A DNA stretch of 64,000 nucleotides, taken from Methylobacterium sp. CB376 (lineage in GTDB: Bacteria > Pseudomonadota > Alphaproteobacteria > Rhizobiales > Beijerinckiaceae). The notes beneath the pieces were generated by a model. It saw only the letters and a program-made list of their open reading frames with translations, was not told the origin of the DNA and did no database searches. The DNA lies in assembly GCF_029714205.1 (NCBI RefSeq), contig NZ_CP121648.1, forward strand, positions 186,001 through 250,000, written 5' to 3'. The position numbers and the translations under genes were made by a program. Below are positions 46,435 through 56,362 of the stretch, piece after piece (positions within the stretch are counted from its first letter, which is position 1; each line of letters opens with the position of its first letter).

Positions 46435-46712
46435 CTGCTCGGTCGCGTGACATGCAAATCGCTTCGCGTTCCTCGCTCAGAATAGAAAGCGCCCCACTGG
46501 GCGCCCTGGCGCGAGAGGACGGATCGCTCATCCGGCGTGCCTCCGCTCAGGCTGTAGCTCTCCGGGTCGAGGTCTTCTTGGATCAGCACCGTGCGCAACG
46601 CATCGATGTCGTGGGGCTTCGCGCGCAAGGCGCCCGCACCGCGTTGCGTGCGCGGTCCGTCGATGATCCGAGCGAAGCATCGTCGGCCATCAGGTCCATC
46701 CTGATCCTCCAC
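46435..46712 (-). pseudogene. remnant of a small uncharacterised gene
   Basis: A stretch reading DIDALRTVLIQEDLDPESYSLSGG and GAQWGAFYSERGTRSDLH resembles a family of short alphaproteobacterial proteins with a YSL-GG...YVL...W-V-Y-SERG pattern. The expected end (HATEQDACA) appears in another frame after a one-base shift near 46455, followed at once by a stop. The upstream residues do not fit. It appears to be a decayed copy next to the IS3 end. Confidence 0.4.
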
Positions 46713-46729
46713 CGTTTCGGTGGACGCGG

Positions 46730-47593
46730 TTAGCTCACCATCTGCCGCTCGGCCTGCTCGGGTGTCGTATATCCGAGGGCCGCGTGGATCCGTTGCCGAT
46801 TGGCGTAGCCCTCGCTGTCGGAGAAGAGCTCGCGCCGCGCCTCGTCCCGGGTTGCCCAGCGGCGCTGATGGACGAGCTCGACCTTAAGCGTGTGGAAGAA
46901 GCTCTCCATCGGTGCGTTGTCCAGGCCGTTGCCACGGCGGCTCATGGAGGCCTTGAGGCCTGCCGCGTCCAGGAGCCGCCGGTACTCTCCCGACGCATAT
47001 TGGCAGCCGCGGTCGGTGTGTTGGATCAGCCCCGGCGCGGGGCGCTGCCGCTGAACGGCCATCAGGAGAGCGGCTGCTGCCAGCTCCGTGCGGAGATGCT
47101 CGCGCATCGCCCAGCCCACGACCTTGCGCGTCGCGAGATCGAGAACGGCGGCGAGGGAGAGCCAGCCCTCACCGGTGGGCACGTAGGTGATGTCCGCCAG
47201 CCAGATCTGGTTGGGAGCCGAGGCGGTGAAGCGCTGCTCGAGCAGGTTGGGGGCAACCGGCAGGCCGTGACGGCTGTCGGTCGTGCCGGGCCGGTCGCGG
47301 CCTGCCGCCGTGGCGCGGATGCCGTGTCGCCGCATGAGCCGCTCGATGCGACCACGGCTGACGCCCCGGCCCTCGGCACGCAAAGCCGCGTGCATGCGGG
47401 GCGAGCCGTAGCGGCCGTGACGACGCGCATGCAGGCGGCGCACCTCCTCGAGGAGCACGCGGTTCTCGGCTGCCCGGGTGCTCTCGGGCCGCGAGCGCCA
47501 CGCGTCGTAGCCGGATGGCCAGACCCGCAGCGCGCGGCAGAGGGTGCGCACGGGCCAAGTGCCCTGGTGGTCATCGATGAAACGGAACTTCAT
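46730..47593 (-). CDS. IS3-family transposase OrfB (left part of element lost)
   Basis: 287 residues with the integrase core of IS3-family OrfB: QIWLADITYVPT (Asp), LIQHTDRGCQYAS (Asp) and NGLDNAPMESFFHTLK (Glu). The start at 47593 gives the typical MKFRFIDDHQGTWPVRTLCR. Just upstream, 47594-47662 still encodes the end of OrfA (RTERDILKKAIGIFAETPR) including an AAAAAAGG run that would serve for -1 frameshifting. OrfA is cut at 47663 by an IS256 element, and its N-terminal part is not found beyond that element. Without OrfA the IS3 copy cannot transpose. Confidence 0.9.
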   Translation of the reverse strand: MKFRFIDDHQGTWPVRTLCRALRVWPSGYDAWRSRPESTRAAENRVLLEEVRRLHARRHGRYGSPRMHAALRAEGRGVSRGRIERLMRRHGIRATAAGRDRPGTTDSRHGLPVAPNLLEQRFTASAPNQIWLADITYVPTGEGWLSLAAVLDLATRKVVGWAMREHLRTELAAAALLMAVQRQRPAPGLIQHTDRGCQYASGEYRRLLDAAGLKASMSRRGNGLDNAPMESFFHTLKVELVHQRRWATRDEARRELFSDSEGYANRQRIHAALGYTTPEQAERQMVS

Positions 47594-47662
47594 CGCGGCG
47601 TCTCCGCGAAGATGCCGATGGCCTTTTTTAGAATGTCGCGCTCCGTGCGGGCGCGAGCTCGG

Positions 47663-49088
47663 GTCGTGTCCCTGGTGGTGGTGTAGCTCGACGGGAGCGA
47701 GAGAGCCCGCCTGCGCGCCCTCCACAGCGCCGAAGCAGGCGGGATCTCTCGCGGGGTGGTCATCGGCGGTTGCCGGGTAGGGTCGGGGTGCGAGCACCAA
47801 CCTCGAACCCGAGAGACCTCCGATGACCGACGAGATGATGAGCCTGCGCGGGCTGCTGGAGAAGAGCGCCGACGCCGACCTGCTGCGCGAGATGATCGGC
47901 TTTGCGGCCGAGCGGCTGATGGAACTGGAGGTGGGCGGCCTGACCGGGGCGGCCCACGGCGAGAAGAGCGCCGAGCGGCTGGTCCAGCGCAACGGCTATC
48001 GTGACCGGGATTGGCAGACGCGGGCCGGCACGGTCGAGCTGCGCATCCCCAAGCTGCGCAAGGGCTCGTACTTCCCGGCTTTCCTGGAGCCGCGCCGGAT
48101 GGCCGAGAAGGCACTCACGGCGGTGATCCAGGAGGCCTACATCCAGGGCATCTCGACCCGCTCGGTGGATGACCTCGTCCAAGCCATGGGCGGCACGGGC
48201 GTGTCCAAGAGCCAGGTCAGCCGGCTCTGCCAGGAGATCGACGAGCGCGTGGGCGCGTTCCTCGACCGGCCGCTCGAGGGCGAGTGGTCCTATCTCTGGA
48301 TCGATGCGACCTCCGTGAAGGTGCGCCAAGCCGGGCGCATCGTCTCCGTCGCCGTGATCGTGGCGGTCGGTGTGAACAGCGACGGCCGCAGGGAAGCGCT
48401 CGGCATGGACATTGGCCCCTCCGAGGCTGAGACGTTCTGGACCGGGTTCCTGCGCAAGCTGGCGCGCCGCGGCCTGCGCGGTGTGAAGCTGGTGATTTCG
48501 GACGCCCACACGGGCCTCAAGGCGTCGGTCGCCAAGGTGATGAACGCGACTTGGCAGCGGTGCCGCGTCCACTTCATGAGGACCGTGCTCGCCCACGCTG
48601 GCCGCAGCGGGCGGCGCGTCGTGTCCGCCTTCATCGCCACCGCCTTCGCCCAGGACGACGCGGAGGCCGCCCGTCAGCAATGGCGACGCGTGGCCGACCA
48701 ACTCCGACCCAAGGTGCCCAAGCTCGCAGCCCTGATGCATGAGGCGGAACCCGACGTGCTGGCCTACATGGGCTTCCCGGCCGCCCACCGGGTCAAGCTT
48801 CACAGCACGAACCCGCTGGAGCGCCTCAACGGCGAGATCAAGCGGCGCACCGAGGTGGTCGGCATCTTCCCCAATGAGGCGGCCATCACCCGCTTGGTCG
48901 GCGCGCTCCTGCTCGAACAGAACGACGAGTGGGCCGTCCAGCGCGCCCGCTACCTGACCCTGGAAAGCATCGCCCCGATCAGCGATGATCCTCTTGTCAG
49001 CCTGCCCACCCTGGCAGCCTGATCGTCCCGGCCCCGCCCGGTGACTGTGGTGGCCACGCCGCAGCTACACCACGCCTGGGGACACGAC
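47663..49088 (+). mobile_element. complete IS256-family insertion sequence
   Basis: About 1426 bp. The ends are imperfect inverted repeats: GTCGTGTCCCTGGTGGTGGT at 47663 and, reversed at 49088, GTCGTGTCCCCAGGCGTGGT; both continue GTAGCT. One intact transposase gene lies between. It lands inside the OrfA part of an IS3 element. The flanking octamers do not match and the rest of the IS3 is absent beyond 49088, so a deletion followed insertion. Confidence 0.85.
47823..49022 (+). CDS. IS256-family transposase
   Basis: 399 residues, full length and undamaged. Family features: [15 protein letters not shown] start, [33 protein letters not shown], the DDE residues in [10 protein letters not shown] (Asp), [12 protein letters not shown] (Asp) and [14 protein letters not shown] (Glu), and the C-terminal [20 protein letters not shown]. 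It catalyses transposition of its own element by a copy-out mechanism typical of the family. Its C-terminus resembles the segment preserved in the miniature element at 41.7-42.05 kb but is not identical, so the two come from different IS256 members. Confidence 0.95.
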   Translation: MTDEMMSLRGLLEKSADADLLREMIGFAAERLMELEVGGLTGAAHGEKSAERLVQRNGYRDRDWQTRAGTVELRIPKLRKGSYFPAFLEPRRMAEKALTAVIQEAYIQGISTRSVDDLVQAMGGTGVSKSQVSRLCQEIDERVGAFLDRPLEGEWSYLWIDATSVKVRQAGRIVSVAVIVAVGVNSDGRREALGMDIGPSEAETFWTGFLRKLARRGLRGVKLVISDAHTGLKASVAKVMNATWQRCRVHFMRTVLAHAGRSGRRVVSAFIATAFAQDDAEAARQQWRRVADQLRPKVPKLAALMHEAEPDVLAYMGFPAAHRVKLHSTNPLERLNGEIKRRTEVVGIFPNEAAITRLVGALLLEQNDEWAVQRARYLTLESIAPISDDPLVSLPTLAA

Positions 49089-49803
49089 CGACATCCGACA
49101 TCCGCAACGCGAAGCGAGACATCGGATGCCGTATGCCTCGCTCGCGGCGCACCGTTGGACCGCCATGAATCTGAGACTACCGCGCAACACGGTGTTCCGC
49201 GACGCACCCTGAGCGGATACGATGCGAAGCCGGCATTTAATCTCCCCGACCATGCCTCCTGTCCCTCGAAGCATCTCCAATGGCGTTGGAGCCACTAAAG
49301 AGAACTCATGAACCCGGAATGTTGACGGTAAATACTCGGCGGCCGAAAATTTGCTTGTCGTGCAATCGCGGCCGGCAGCAAAAATTTTCTAACTAATCCG
49401 CATTATCCCAAGCCGTCGCCGGGCCGCTATCGAAATTACGCTCGCGACATAGTCAGTAATACACGCTCGATTTCTGCCTTTCGAGATCGTTCCTGAGCAG
49501 ATTCAAACCAACTTCCAAAAATTCTACAAGGCCGCGATCGGAGTCGCTGCAAAACACCGGCAATTCTTGAATACAACAAGCAAACAAATACCATACCATA
49601 ATAGTTTATGCGCGAGTCTCCAAACATCACCCAAGGTTAACATCGAAGCAGCCGACCTATCACGTTGAAAATCTTCACACAATGCGCGCCTGACCCTACG
49701 AACAACGATTCTCAACCTAGAGTCAGTTCCAGGCGGACCAGCCCTATTGACTGTTCCGTCCGAACGCGCCATTCACCGTCGCAAGCTGCACAGGAGCATC
49801 AAA
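49089..49803. other. AT-rich gap at the left border of the glycan island
   Basis: About 715 bp between the IS256 end and the methyltransferase remnant. Base composition falls sharply from about 49300 on. Short open frames on the minus strand (49436-49630, 49524-49772) have no recognisable features and no clear ribosome-binding sites, so I do not call them genes. A TTGACG at 49325 could be part of a promoter for the plus-strand genes. Confidence 0.5.
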
Positions 49804-51042
49804 ATGCAGGAAAATTATAAGAAAATCAATCATTGCAGAGTCGGTGGTTCGAAAAATCTAATCACTGTATTGGATCTAGTACATCAAGCACTTACGGGTG
49901 TATTCCCAAAGGATAAGTAGGAACATGTCACGAATGGACCATTGCAGCTTGTTTGGTGCCCAGAGTCCGGGCTTTTGCAACTCGCGCACTCCTACGATCT
50001 CGGCGAGATGTATGGAGATAATTACGGGTACCGCTCCGGCCTGAATCAGAGCATGGTAGATCATCTTACCAATAAGATAATCGAACTGTCAAGATTCGCC
50101 GACCTGCAGCCCGGCGATGCCGTCCTGGATATCGGCAGCAACGATGCCACCTCACTCAAGGCTTATCCTGTCAGCGGCCTTGTCAGGACGGGTATTGATC
50201 CGTCAGGTGCAAAATTCAAGAGTTTTTACCCCGACGATATTGCGCTGGTACCTGATTTTTTCTCAGCTCGAGCGTATTGGAACACTGGGAGCAAGCCACC
50301 AAAAATCATAACTTCGATTGCAATGTTCTACGACCTTGAACAACCGATCGACTTTGCAAAGGAAATCGAAAGCGTTTTAGCGCCTGGCGGCATCTGGCAT
50401 TTTGAGCAAAGCTATATGCCGTCGATGCTCCGCATGAACTCATATGATACAGTGTGTCACGAACACCTGGAATACTACTCGCTCGGAGTAGTCCAAAAGA
50501 TTTTGGACGCGGCAGGTATGAGACCGGTCGATGTCAAAATGAACGGAATCAATGGCGGTAGCTTCGCGGTGACCGCGGTTCGAAAAGCGGATCCGCGCCG
50601 CGGCGGCGAGGGCGTCATAAACTGGTTGCTGGAGCAAGAGGAGCGGATGGGTCTCTCCACTCCTCGCCCCTACCGCCAGTTCGAGGAGCGCGTGTTCAAC
50701 CACAAACTCGACCTCGTACGGTTGCTGGAGGCACTGAAAGAGGACGGCAAGACGATCGCAGGTTACGGCGCATCGACCAAGGGAAATGTAACGCTCCAGT
50801 TTTGCGGGATCGGACCCGATTTGATCCCCTGTATTGCGGACGTAAACCCCGACAAATTCGGTCATTTCACGCCGGGAACACATATTCCTATCTTGCCGGA
50901 ATCCGAAGTTCGCGCAATGAAGCCGGACTACATGTTGGTGTTGCCGTGGCATTTCCGCGAAAACATCTTGAGACGCGAGAAGGAGTATCTCGCGAGGGGC
51001 GGCCGTCTCATTTTTCCATTTCCGGAAATCGAGATCGTCTGA
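49804..51042 (+). pseudogene. sugar C-methyltransferase (TylCIII-like) with a nonsense codon in its N-terminal zinc domain
   Basis: From the ATG at 49804 the frame reads MQENYKKINHCRVGGSKNLI...GVFPKDK, then TAG at 49918-49920, then continues in frame EHVTNGPLQLVWCPESGLLQL through to 51042. This is the layout of NDP-sugar C-methyltransferases: Zn-binding N-domain, SAM fold (VLDIGSNDATSLKAY), HEHLEYYSL catalytic region, and C-terminal domain (IAGYGASTKGNVTLQ). Besides the stop, the first zinc motif C-x-x-C has become C-R-V-G. A shorter protein of 366 residues could start from TTG at 49942 but would lack most of the zinc domain. The downstream glycosyltransferase starts 12 bp later. It probably once modified a deoxysugar for a surface glycan. 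Confidence 0.82.
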
Positions 51043-51054
51043 CCGACGGAGTCA

Positions 51055-53394
51055 ATGTTGATGCACTCACCATTTGCGATATCGCCGTCGACGATCCTTG
51101 TCGACGCGCGAGCGCTTCAGGACCGGGATTACCGTTACCGCGGCGTCGGACAGCATTCCACGGTCATCCTCCGGGCCTTGCGGTTCTGCGTCTGGGGTGA
51201 TCGGCGCCCCCGCATGGTTGCCCTGATTGATCCAAGCTTGGAACATCTTGCAGATGAACATGCCCTGCTCTTTGATGAGATAAGCGCGACCGGATATCCT
51301 GCCGTGACAGGATCTTTGTTCTTAAGTCTTTCGTCTATGACTCACGATCCCGTATGGGCATCTAAATATCTGCTTGATCCAAATATATTTAGAGTATCAT
51401 TGTTCTACGATCTTATACAACTCCAATTCCCAAATCGATATCTGCCGAATCTGGAGGGTCAGCTGTCGTTTCTAACGAACCTCCTATGGCTCAAGAAGTA
51501 CGACTGCTTTTCGGCAATTTCAAAATTCTGTGTTGGCGAACTCACCAATATAGTCAATATACCTGCGGACAGGATTTTTGTGTCCTACGTGGCGGTGCGC
51601 CAAGGCCTCGAGCCCGCACCTTCCTCGACCGTCCGCCCCTTCGAGGAACGCAAGCACGTCCTGTTCGCGGGAGGCGGAGACCCGCGAAAGAACCCGGATT
51701 GCGCGGTGATCGCGCACGCGCGCTCGCGCAGACTGCGCGAGGCGAAAATCGATTTGGTCCTATTTGGAAATTATAATCCGGAAACCCGTCTTAAATTACG
51801 AACTCTCCACGCCAGCAATGGCGGAGATCCTCACAGTATATCATTCCTGAACCACCTTACCGATGAGGATCTCCAGCAGTTTTACGCGAACGCGGTACTT
51901 ACTGTCGTAGCGTCGAAAGCTGAAGGATTCTCTATACCAATAGTGGAGAGCAATGCTGCAGGTACGCCCGTGCTGGCGTCCGACGTAGGTGCACATCCAG
52001 AACTGTTTCCTAATCCTGCGCATCGTTTTAACCCTGATGATCCAGACGGGTTGAGAAAGAAACTCGATGAATTATGCACCGATGCACATTCGTGGTCAGT
52101 TATAAAAGACGCGCAGGACGGCTTGTGGAGACGCTTTACCGTCGAGGCCGTGGGTGAGGCTTTCCTGCGCGGGCTCGCTGGTGCCTACCGCGGCCGGATC
52201 GCCGCCCCCTCCGTCCATCGCGGAACTGCCCGACCGAGCCTCTCCCTGTTGTCGCCTCTGCCGCCCGCGGCGTCGGGAGTCGCCGATTACTCGGCCGCCA
52301 CGTTCAAGGCGCTTGCCAGAAAGGCTGATCTCCACGTCTACACGTCCGTTCCCGGAGTCGCTCCGTGCTCCTGGTTCGCGTCGTTGAATTCAATAACGCA
52401 AGCGCGATTCTCGGCTCGGCAGCGAGATGCAACCGTTGCGGTCATCGGGAATTCGCACTTTCACACGTCCGAGTTCGAGTACCTGTTGGAAAACGGCTGC
52501 GCTGCGATCGCACACGACGCACGTATGATCAACTATTACGTCCAGCTCCGCGGGATGGAGAGCGCGATCAAGATCGCCACCCAGGAGTGCGGACATGCGG
52601 TCGAGGAGAGCACGGTGCGTGACTGGCTCCATAACCAGGATCGGCTCCCTATCTTATTCATGTCAGAAATTGCCCGTTGCGCGAAACCCTTGATGGTTCA
52701 TTCTCCCATGACAGCCAACATAATTGAGGAACATTACAGAGAGCGCCCCGTCCTTCTTCCATTTGCGCAATATAATAGCCTTGACCTTACCGCCGCGACA
52801 CCATCGCGGCGCCGCGAAATACGACAGAAGCTCGGCTGGTCGGACGATGAGGTCGTACTTTGCACTTTCGGTTACGTCAGCGACGATAAAGCACCAGAAG
52901 AACTGATTTGGGCAACAAAAATCCTTAATGATTGGAAGATTCCTGCAACTTTAAAGTTTTGCGGCCAGCCGCACTACGATACGGGTGTTCGGGCAGTTCA
53001 GTTGGTAGAAGAGCTTGGCATTACCGAGAAGGTGTCATTCGAGAGGAAATTTGTCCCTCAGGACTTGTATCGCGAATATATTTTTGCTGCAGACATAGGC
53101 GTGCAGCTGAGAACATATTTCATGGGTGGCCTTTCGGGTGCGCTGAATGATTGCATAGCGGCCGCGCTACCATCCATTGCCAACGATCATCTGGCTGAGG
53201 CAATGATCGCTCCATCATTCGTTCGGAGAATTCCGGATAAATTATCGCCGATCCTCATCGCGGAGGCGGTCTTAGATATCCTTGATTCCCGGCAGAACCA
53301 GGAACGTCCGATCGACGAGGCCACGTTCTGTGCGCGGGAGCGATCGCCGGATGTCTATGCCGAAAAGTTGCTCGCTGCCTTAGGATTCGCGTAG
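51055..53394 (+). CDS. tandem glycosyltransferase (two GT4-like units)
   Basis: 779 residues containing two glycosyltransferase units. Unit 1 (about 15-375): ILVDARALQDRDYRYRGVGQ, then HVLFAGGGDPRKNPD, and the donor-site ASKAEGFSIPIVESNAAGTPVLAS typical of GT4. Unit 2 (about 390-779): LLSPLPPAASGVADYSAATF, VVLCTFGYVSDDKAPEELI, and a less typical C-terminal donor site (YFMGGLSGALNDCIAAALPSIA). Such double enzymes build rhamnan or O-antigen-like glycans, each half adding one sugar. Its stop is followed at once by the next gene's ATG. Codon use and base composition are more AT-rich than in the flanking regions. Confidence 0.85.
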   Translation: MLMHSPFAISPSTILVDARALQDRDYRYRGVGQHSTVILRALRFCVWGDRRPRMVALIDPSLEHLADEHALLFDEISATGYPAVTGSLFLSLSSMTHDPVWASKYLLDPNIFRVSLFYDLIQLQFPNRYLPNLEGQLSFLTNLLWLKKYDCFSAISKFCVGELTNIVNIPADRIFVSYVAVRQGLEPAPSSTVRPFEERKHVLFAGGGDPRKNPDCAVIAHARSRRLREAKIDLVLFGNYNPETRLKLRTLHASNGGDPHSISFLNHLTDEDLQQFYANAVLTVVASKAEGFSIPIVESNAAGTPVLASDVGAHPELFPNPAHRFNPDDPDGLRKKLDELCTDAHSWSVIKDAQDGLWRRFTVEAVGEAFLRGLAGAYRGRIAAPSVHRGTARPSLSLLSPLPPAASGVADYSAATFKALARKADLHVYTSVPGVAPCSWFASLNSITQARFSARQRDATVAVIGNSHFHTSEFEYLLENGCAAIAHDARMINYYVQLRGMESAIKIATQECGHAVEESTVRDWLHNQDRLPILFMSEIARCAKPLMVHSPMTANIIEEHYRERPVLLPFAQYNSLDLTAATPSRRREIRQKLGWSDDEVVLCTFGYVSDDKAPEELIWATKILNDWKIPATLKFCGQPHYDTGVRAVQLVEELGITEKVSFERKFVPQDLYREYIFAADIGVQLRTYFMGGLSGALNDCIAAALPSIANDHLAEAMIAPSFVRRIPDKLSPILIAEAVLDILDSRQNQERPIDEATFCARERSPDVYAEKLLAALGFA

Positions 53395-54561
53395 ATGGCC
53401 GAAATTTTGGTCGACATTTCACAGTTTGTCGAATTTCCTGCGCGCTCGGGCATCCAGCGCGTCGTTTCGAAGCTGCTGGTGGCCTGGGGCGAGGACAGGT
53501 TGTTTCGCTGGGTGCGCTTTGATCCGGCAGCACGGCGTTTCATTCAGATTCCTCCCCGGATGCTCGATCTTTTAAGACACGAATTGTTTCTTGCCGACGA
53601 CGTCTCCGGCGAGATCGGAAAACGTCTCACACTGGAACTTGCATCACAGCCGGGCTGGCCAGTCGAAGTATCTGATAGCCAAATCGTTTTTGTCCCTGAG
53701 GTTTTCTACTCGCAGGAGCGTGTAAAATTCTACCGTGAGTTGCGCGAGGCTCGCAGGATAAGAGATGCTTATCTTGTATTTGATTTCATGCCTTGGCTGA
53801 AACCGTCGCACTTTGCGATCGCCAAAGGGTTCGGACCAGCGTCCATGCCCTATATACAGTTACTTCATGAGGCACATCTACGCCTGTTTATCAGCCGAAA
53901 TACTAGGGAGGAGTACGTCAACCGCGTTCGGCGAGCGGCGGCCGCTTCCCAGGATGCTGTCGTGCGCCTCGGCGCAGACGGACTCGGCGGAGCGAGGCAA
54001 GCGTTCTCCACCGACCGGAAAAGAGTTTGTTGTGTTGGTGCATTCGATGGCAAGAAGGGCCAGGATTTGGTTTATGACGCGTTCAACGATGTCGAGACGG
54101 ATCTGGAATTGCATTTTGCCGGAAAGCTCTTGCCATCTATGATCGAAAAGTATCGGAGGATTGTAGAAACGACGAATACGAAAGTCTGGGTTCACGACGA
54201 CCTCAGTGACTCCGCTTTGGTCGAACTAGTTTCAGGAGCGCGTGCTTCGATCTTTGTGAGCGAAAATGAAGGATTCGGACTTCCAGCGCTCGAGAGTTTG
54301 TTCATTGGAGTGCCGCTCATCGCTTCCGCTTCGTTGCCGGCGCTCGAAGATGTGCCGGAATACGGCCAAATCCAATTAGGTGCCGTCAACAAGGCGACCG
54401 TCGCTGGCGCGTTTCATCGAATCGCAGACGATCAGGAAGCGCGACGTCTGGCGGCGGAAATTGCCCTGCTCGGCCTTCCGACTTGGACAGACTTCGCAGC
54501 AAACTGCCGAGGACGGCTGCTAAGCCTGATGCACGGCGCGTCGTATACCCCTGCCTTGTAG
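53395..54561 (+). CDS. GT4-like glycosyltransferase
   Basis: 388 residues. The N-terminus ILVDISQFVEFPARSGIQRV and the donor-site VSENEGFGLPALESLFIGVPLIAS fit GT4 enzymes acting on polysaccharide chains. The start abuts the previous stop with no gap, so the two are translated together. Residues about 140-190 (AIAKGFGPASMPYIQLLHEA...) are duplicated as a fragment at 57566-57720. It probably adds one sugar in the same glycan as its neighbours; the sugar cannot be told from sequence. Confidence 0.82.
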   Translation: MAEILVDISQFVEFPARSGIQRVVSKLLVAWGEDRLFRWVRFDPAARRFIQIPPRMLDLLRHELFLADDVSGEIGKRLTLELASQPGWPVEVSDSQIVFVPEVFYSQERVKFYRELREARRIRDAYLVFDFMPWLKPSHFAIAKGFGPASMPYIQLLHEAHLRLFISRNTREEYVNRVRRAAAASQDAVVRLGADGLGGARQAFSTDRKRVCCVGAFDGKKGQDLVYDAFNDVETDLELHFAGKLLPSMIEKYRRIVETTNTKVWVHDDLSDSALVELVSGARASIFVSENEGFGLPALESLFIGVPLIASASLPALEDVPEYGQIQLGAVNKATVAGAFHRIADDQEARRLAAEIALLGLPTWTDFAANCRGRLLSLMHGASYTPAL

Positions 54562-54586
54562 TGCGGCTCGTGATTGGGATTACACA

Positions 54587-55693
54587 ATGAATGCATCTGT
54601 CGACAAACAATCTGCTCACGATGCCGGCGTGACGGCGGACGCGGCGCGGCACACCCCACGGTTCGAGCCGACACCCACCATCACTGATCAGCATCTATTG
54701 ACTCATGGCAACGAGTTCCAGTGCGTGAGATTGATTAGCGATATTATAGACAAGAATCCATCGAATTTTCATGACCAGCTTTATCAGCTTCTCACATCAA
54801 GAGAATTTCACGACGCCTTCATGCGAACGCGCATGGCTCGTCAGTCTTTAGTTGGGGAAATTTTTGCTTCTCTGCTGGGTCGTGAGCCCGATCCGTCCGG
54901 ATTTGACACCTATTCTCAAGAGCTTACGGTCAAATCGCCTGGACAGGTGATCGCCGGTTTACTTAAGTCAGACGAGTTCAAGGCACGACACCGCGCCGAT
55001 TTCAGTGGGATCGATGCGGACACGCTTGTCGCCGCGGCCTACACGGCGATCCTGGAACGCGAAGCAGACCCCGCCGGCGTCGAGATGTATGGTAACGCGC
55101 TTCGAAGCGGAATGTCCGCGCACGCGCTGCTCAGCGAGTTCATTGCCATGCAACCGGCACAAGCCGCTTTTCGGCAAGCCGTCGTTGAGGGACTGTACAA
55201 GTCACTTCTGGGCCGTGCGCCGGACCCGGTCGGCCTCGAAGGACACTCCCAAGCTCTTGCGACCGATACTCCTAGCAAAGTTATTGAAGATATTCTCGGA
55301 TCCCAGGAGTTTCTCGAGCGTGAGCGTCGTATGCCAGGAAAAACGGACGCGGCCACGCTCGTCGGCGCTGTTTATACGGCGATACTGGGGCGTGATCCCG
55401 ATCCACGTGGCATTGAGATTTACGGTGAGGCGCTGCGTAACGGCATGACAGTGCACGCGCTGTTGGCGGAGTTCGTGGGGATGCTGCAGCGCGCAGATGC
55501 CAGCCCTCCGTCCAACGCTGCTCGCGACACTGCCTTGGAGGTTTGCACCATGGCGCGCGAGATGATGATCGCCAGGCTTGTATCACAGGGATGCAATTTG
55601 CAGCTGGGAGCATCAGTTCAAGCTGGAGGTGATCTCGCGAAACTTGGCCGAAAAACAGCCAATGCGCTCCTCTCACTGCAGATGCTTGCGTGA
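54587..55693 (+). CDS. DUF4214 repeat protein
   Basis: 368 residues with at least four DUF4214 units, each marked by a Y/F-x-x-xLLGR-PDP-G-E-Y-x-x-L signature: FASLLGREPDPSGFDTYSQE, YTAILEREADPAGVEMYGNA, YKSLLGRAPDPVGLEGHSQA and YTAILGRDPDPRGIEIYGEA. DUF4214 is common in S-layer-like, adhesin and glycosylated surface proteins and also beside or inside glycosyltransferases. No signal peptide is seen. It follows the second glycosyltransferase by 25 bp and may be the acceptor or a scaffold for the glycan machinery, which is inference. Confidence 0.8.
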   Translation: MNASVDKQSAHDAGVTADAARHTPRFEPTPTITDQHLLTHGNEFQCVRLISDIIDKNPSNFHDQLYQLLTSREFHDAFMRTRMARQSLVGEIFASLLGREPDPSGFDTYSQELTVKSPGQVIAGLLKSDEFKARHRADFSGIDADTLVAAAYTAILEREADPAGVEMYGNALRSGMSAHALLSEFIAMQPAQAAFRQAVVEGLYKSLLGRAPDPVGLEGHSQALATDTPSKVIEDILGSQEFLERERRMPGKTDAATLVGAVYTAILGRDPDPRGIEIYGEALRNGMTVHALLAEFVGMLQRADASPPSNAARDTALEVCTMAREMMIARLVSQGCNLQLGASVQAGGDLAKLGRKTANALLSLQMLA

Positions 55694-55699
55694 CGGGAC

Positions 55700-56100
55700 G
55701 GTGCGACCGGATCAGCGCGACTATCCGGAACCGGATGGTCGAGACGGGGCGACCCGGCCTCACCTTCGCCTCGGGCGGGTTCGATCCAGGGCTGGATCTG
55801 GCTCTCCTGATCCTGAAGCCTGTGGAAGGATCGTCGAGGAACAGCACCACCGCGTGTCGCGGCGGGTCCATGGAGGGCCCGACAATGTCATCGACTGGCG
55901 CGGCGAAGTCAGGGTCGGTGGAGCGCGTGAAGCTGCGCGCACGATGCGGGTTCAGCTGCGCCCGTCCCAGACGCGCCGGACGGAGCGGAACGAGATCCCG
56001 ACCGCGTCAGCCACGCTGCGGCCTGTACCCTCGCGTGACCTCTGCGGGCGGTCCAGAGCAGGTCAGCGCCAGCACTTTGGCGAGGGGTCCGCGGGGCCGA
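55700..56100 (-). pseudogene. IS630-family transposase remnant (N-terminal and central part)
   Basis: Across several frames on the minus strand there are pieces of an IS630-type transposase: KVLALTCSGPPAEVT, TGRSVADAVGISFRSVRRVW (helix-turn-helix), then DPDFAAPVDDIVGPSMDPPR, HAVVLFLDDPS (first catalytic Asp region) and ESQIQPW. At least three frameshifts separate them. The DNA here is GC-rich again, unlike its neighbours. It belongs to a different IS630 subgroup from the piece at 31.5 kb. Nothing else is seen in the gap to 56362. Confidence 0.7.
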
Positions 56101-56362
56101 GGTGGCTTGCCGGGCGGGCGGGTTCTCGTCGCGCAAGTGGCCGAGGCCGCCGATCGCGTCGCTCACGCGAACCCTTCGGGCCGGTCAGGGTTGTACGGCG
56201 GGCAGGAGCCGGGGCAGCCGGCCGCAGGGTCACCGGCCGAGCTCGACGACGCGCCTGGCGCGGAACCCTGAGTAGCACAACCCCTGTCTTCGATCCATAA
56301 CGGCCTCTTGGAATCGACCACAACGAGCTGTTATCATCGCCGTCCAGACGGTACCTTTCTCG

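Noticed and set aside
49436..49772. Small genes on the minus strand in the AT-rich gap
   Set aside because: No recognisable domain, no clear ribosome-binding site, and two overlapping frames with equal claim.
55578..56300. A 240-codon open frame on the plus strand after the DUF4214 gene
   Set aside because: The opposite strand carries recognisable IS630 transposase pieces in several frames, so this is a shadow of a decayed IS.
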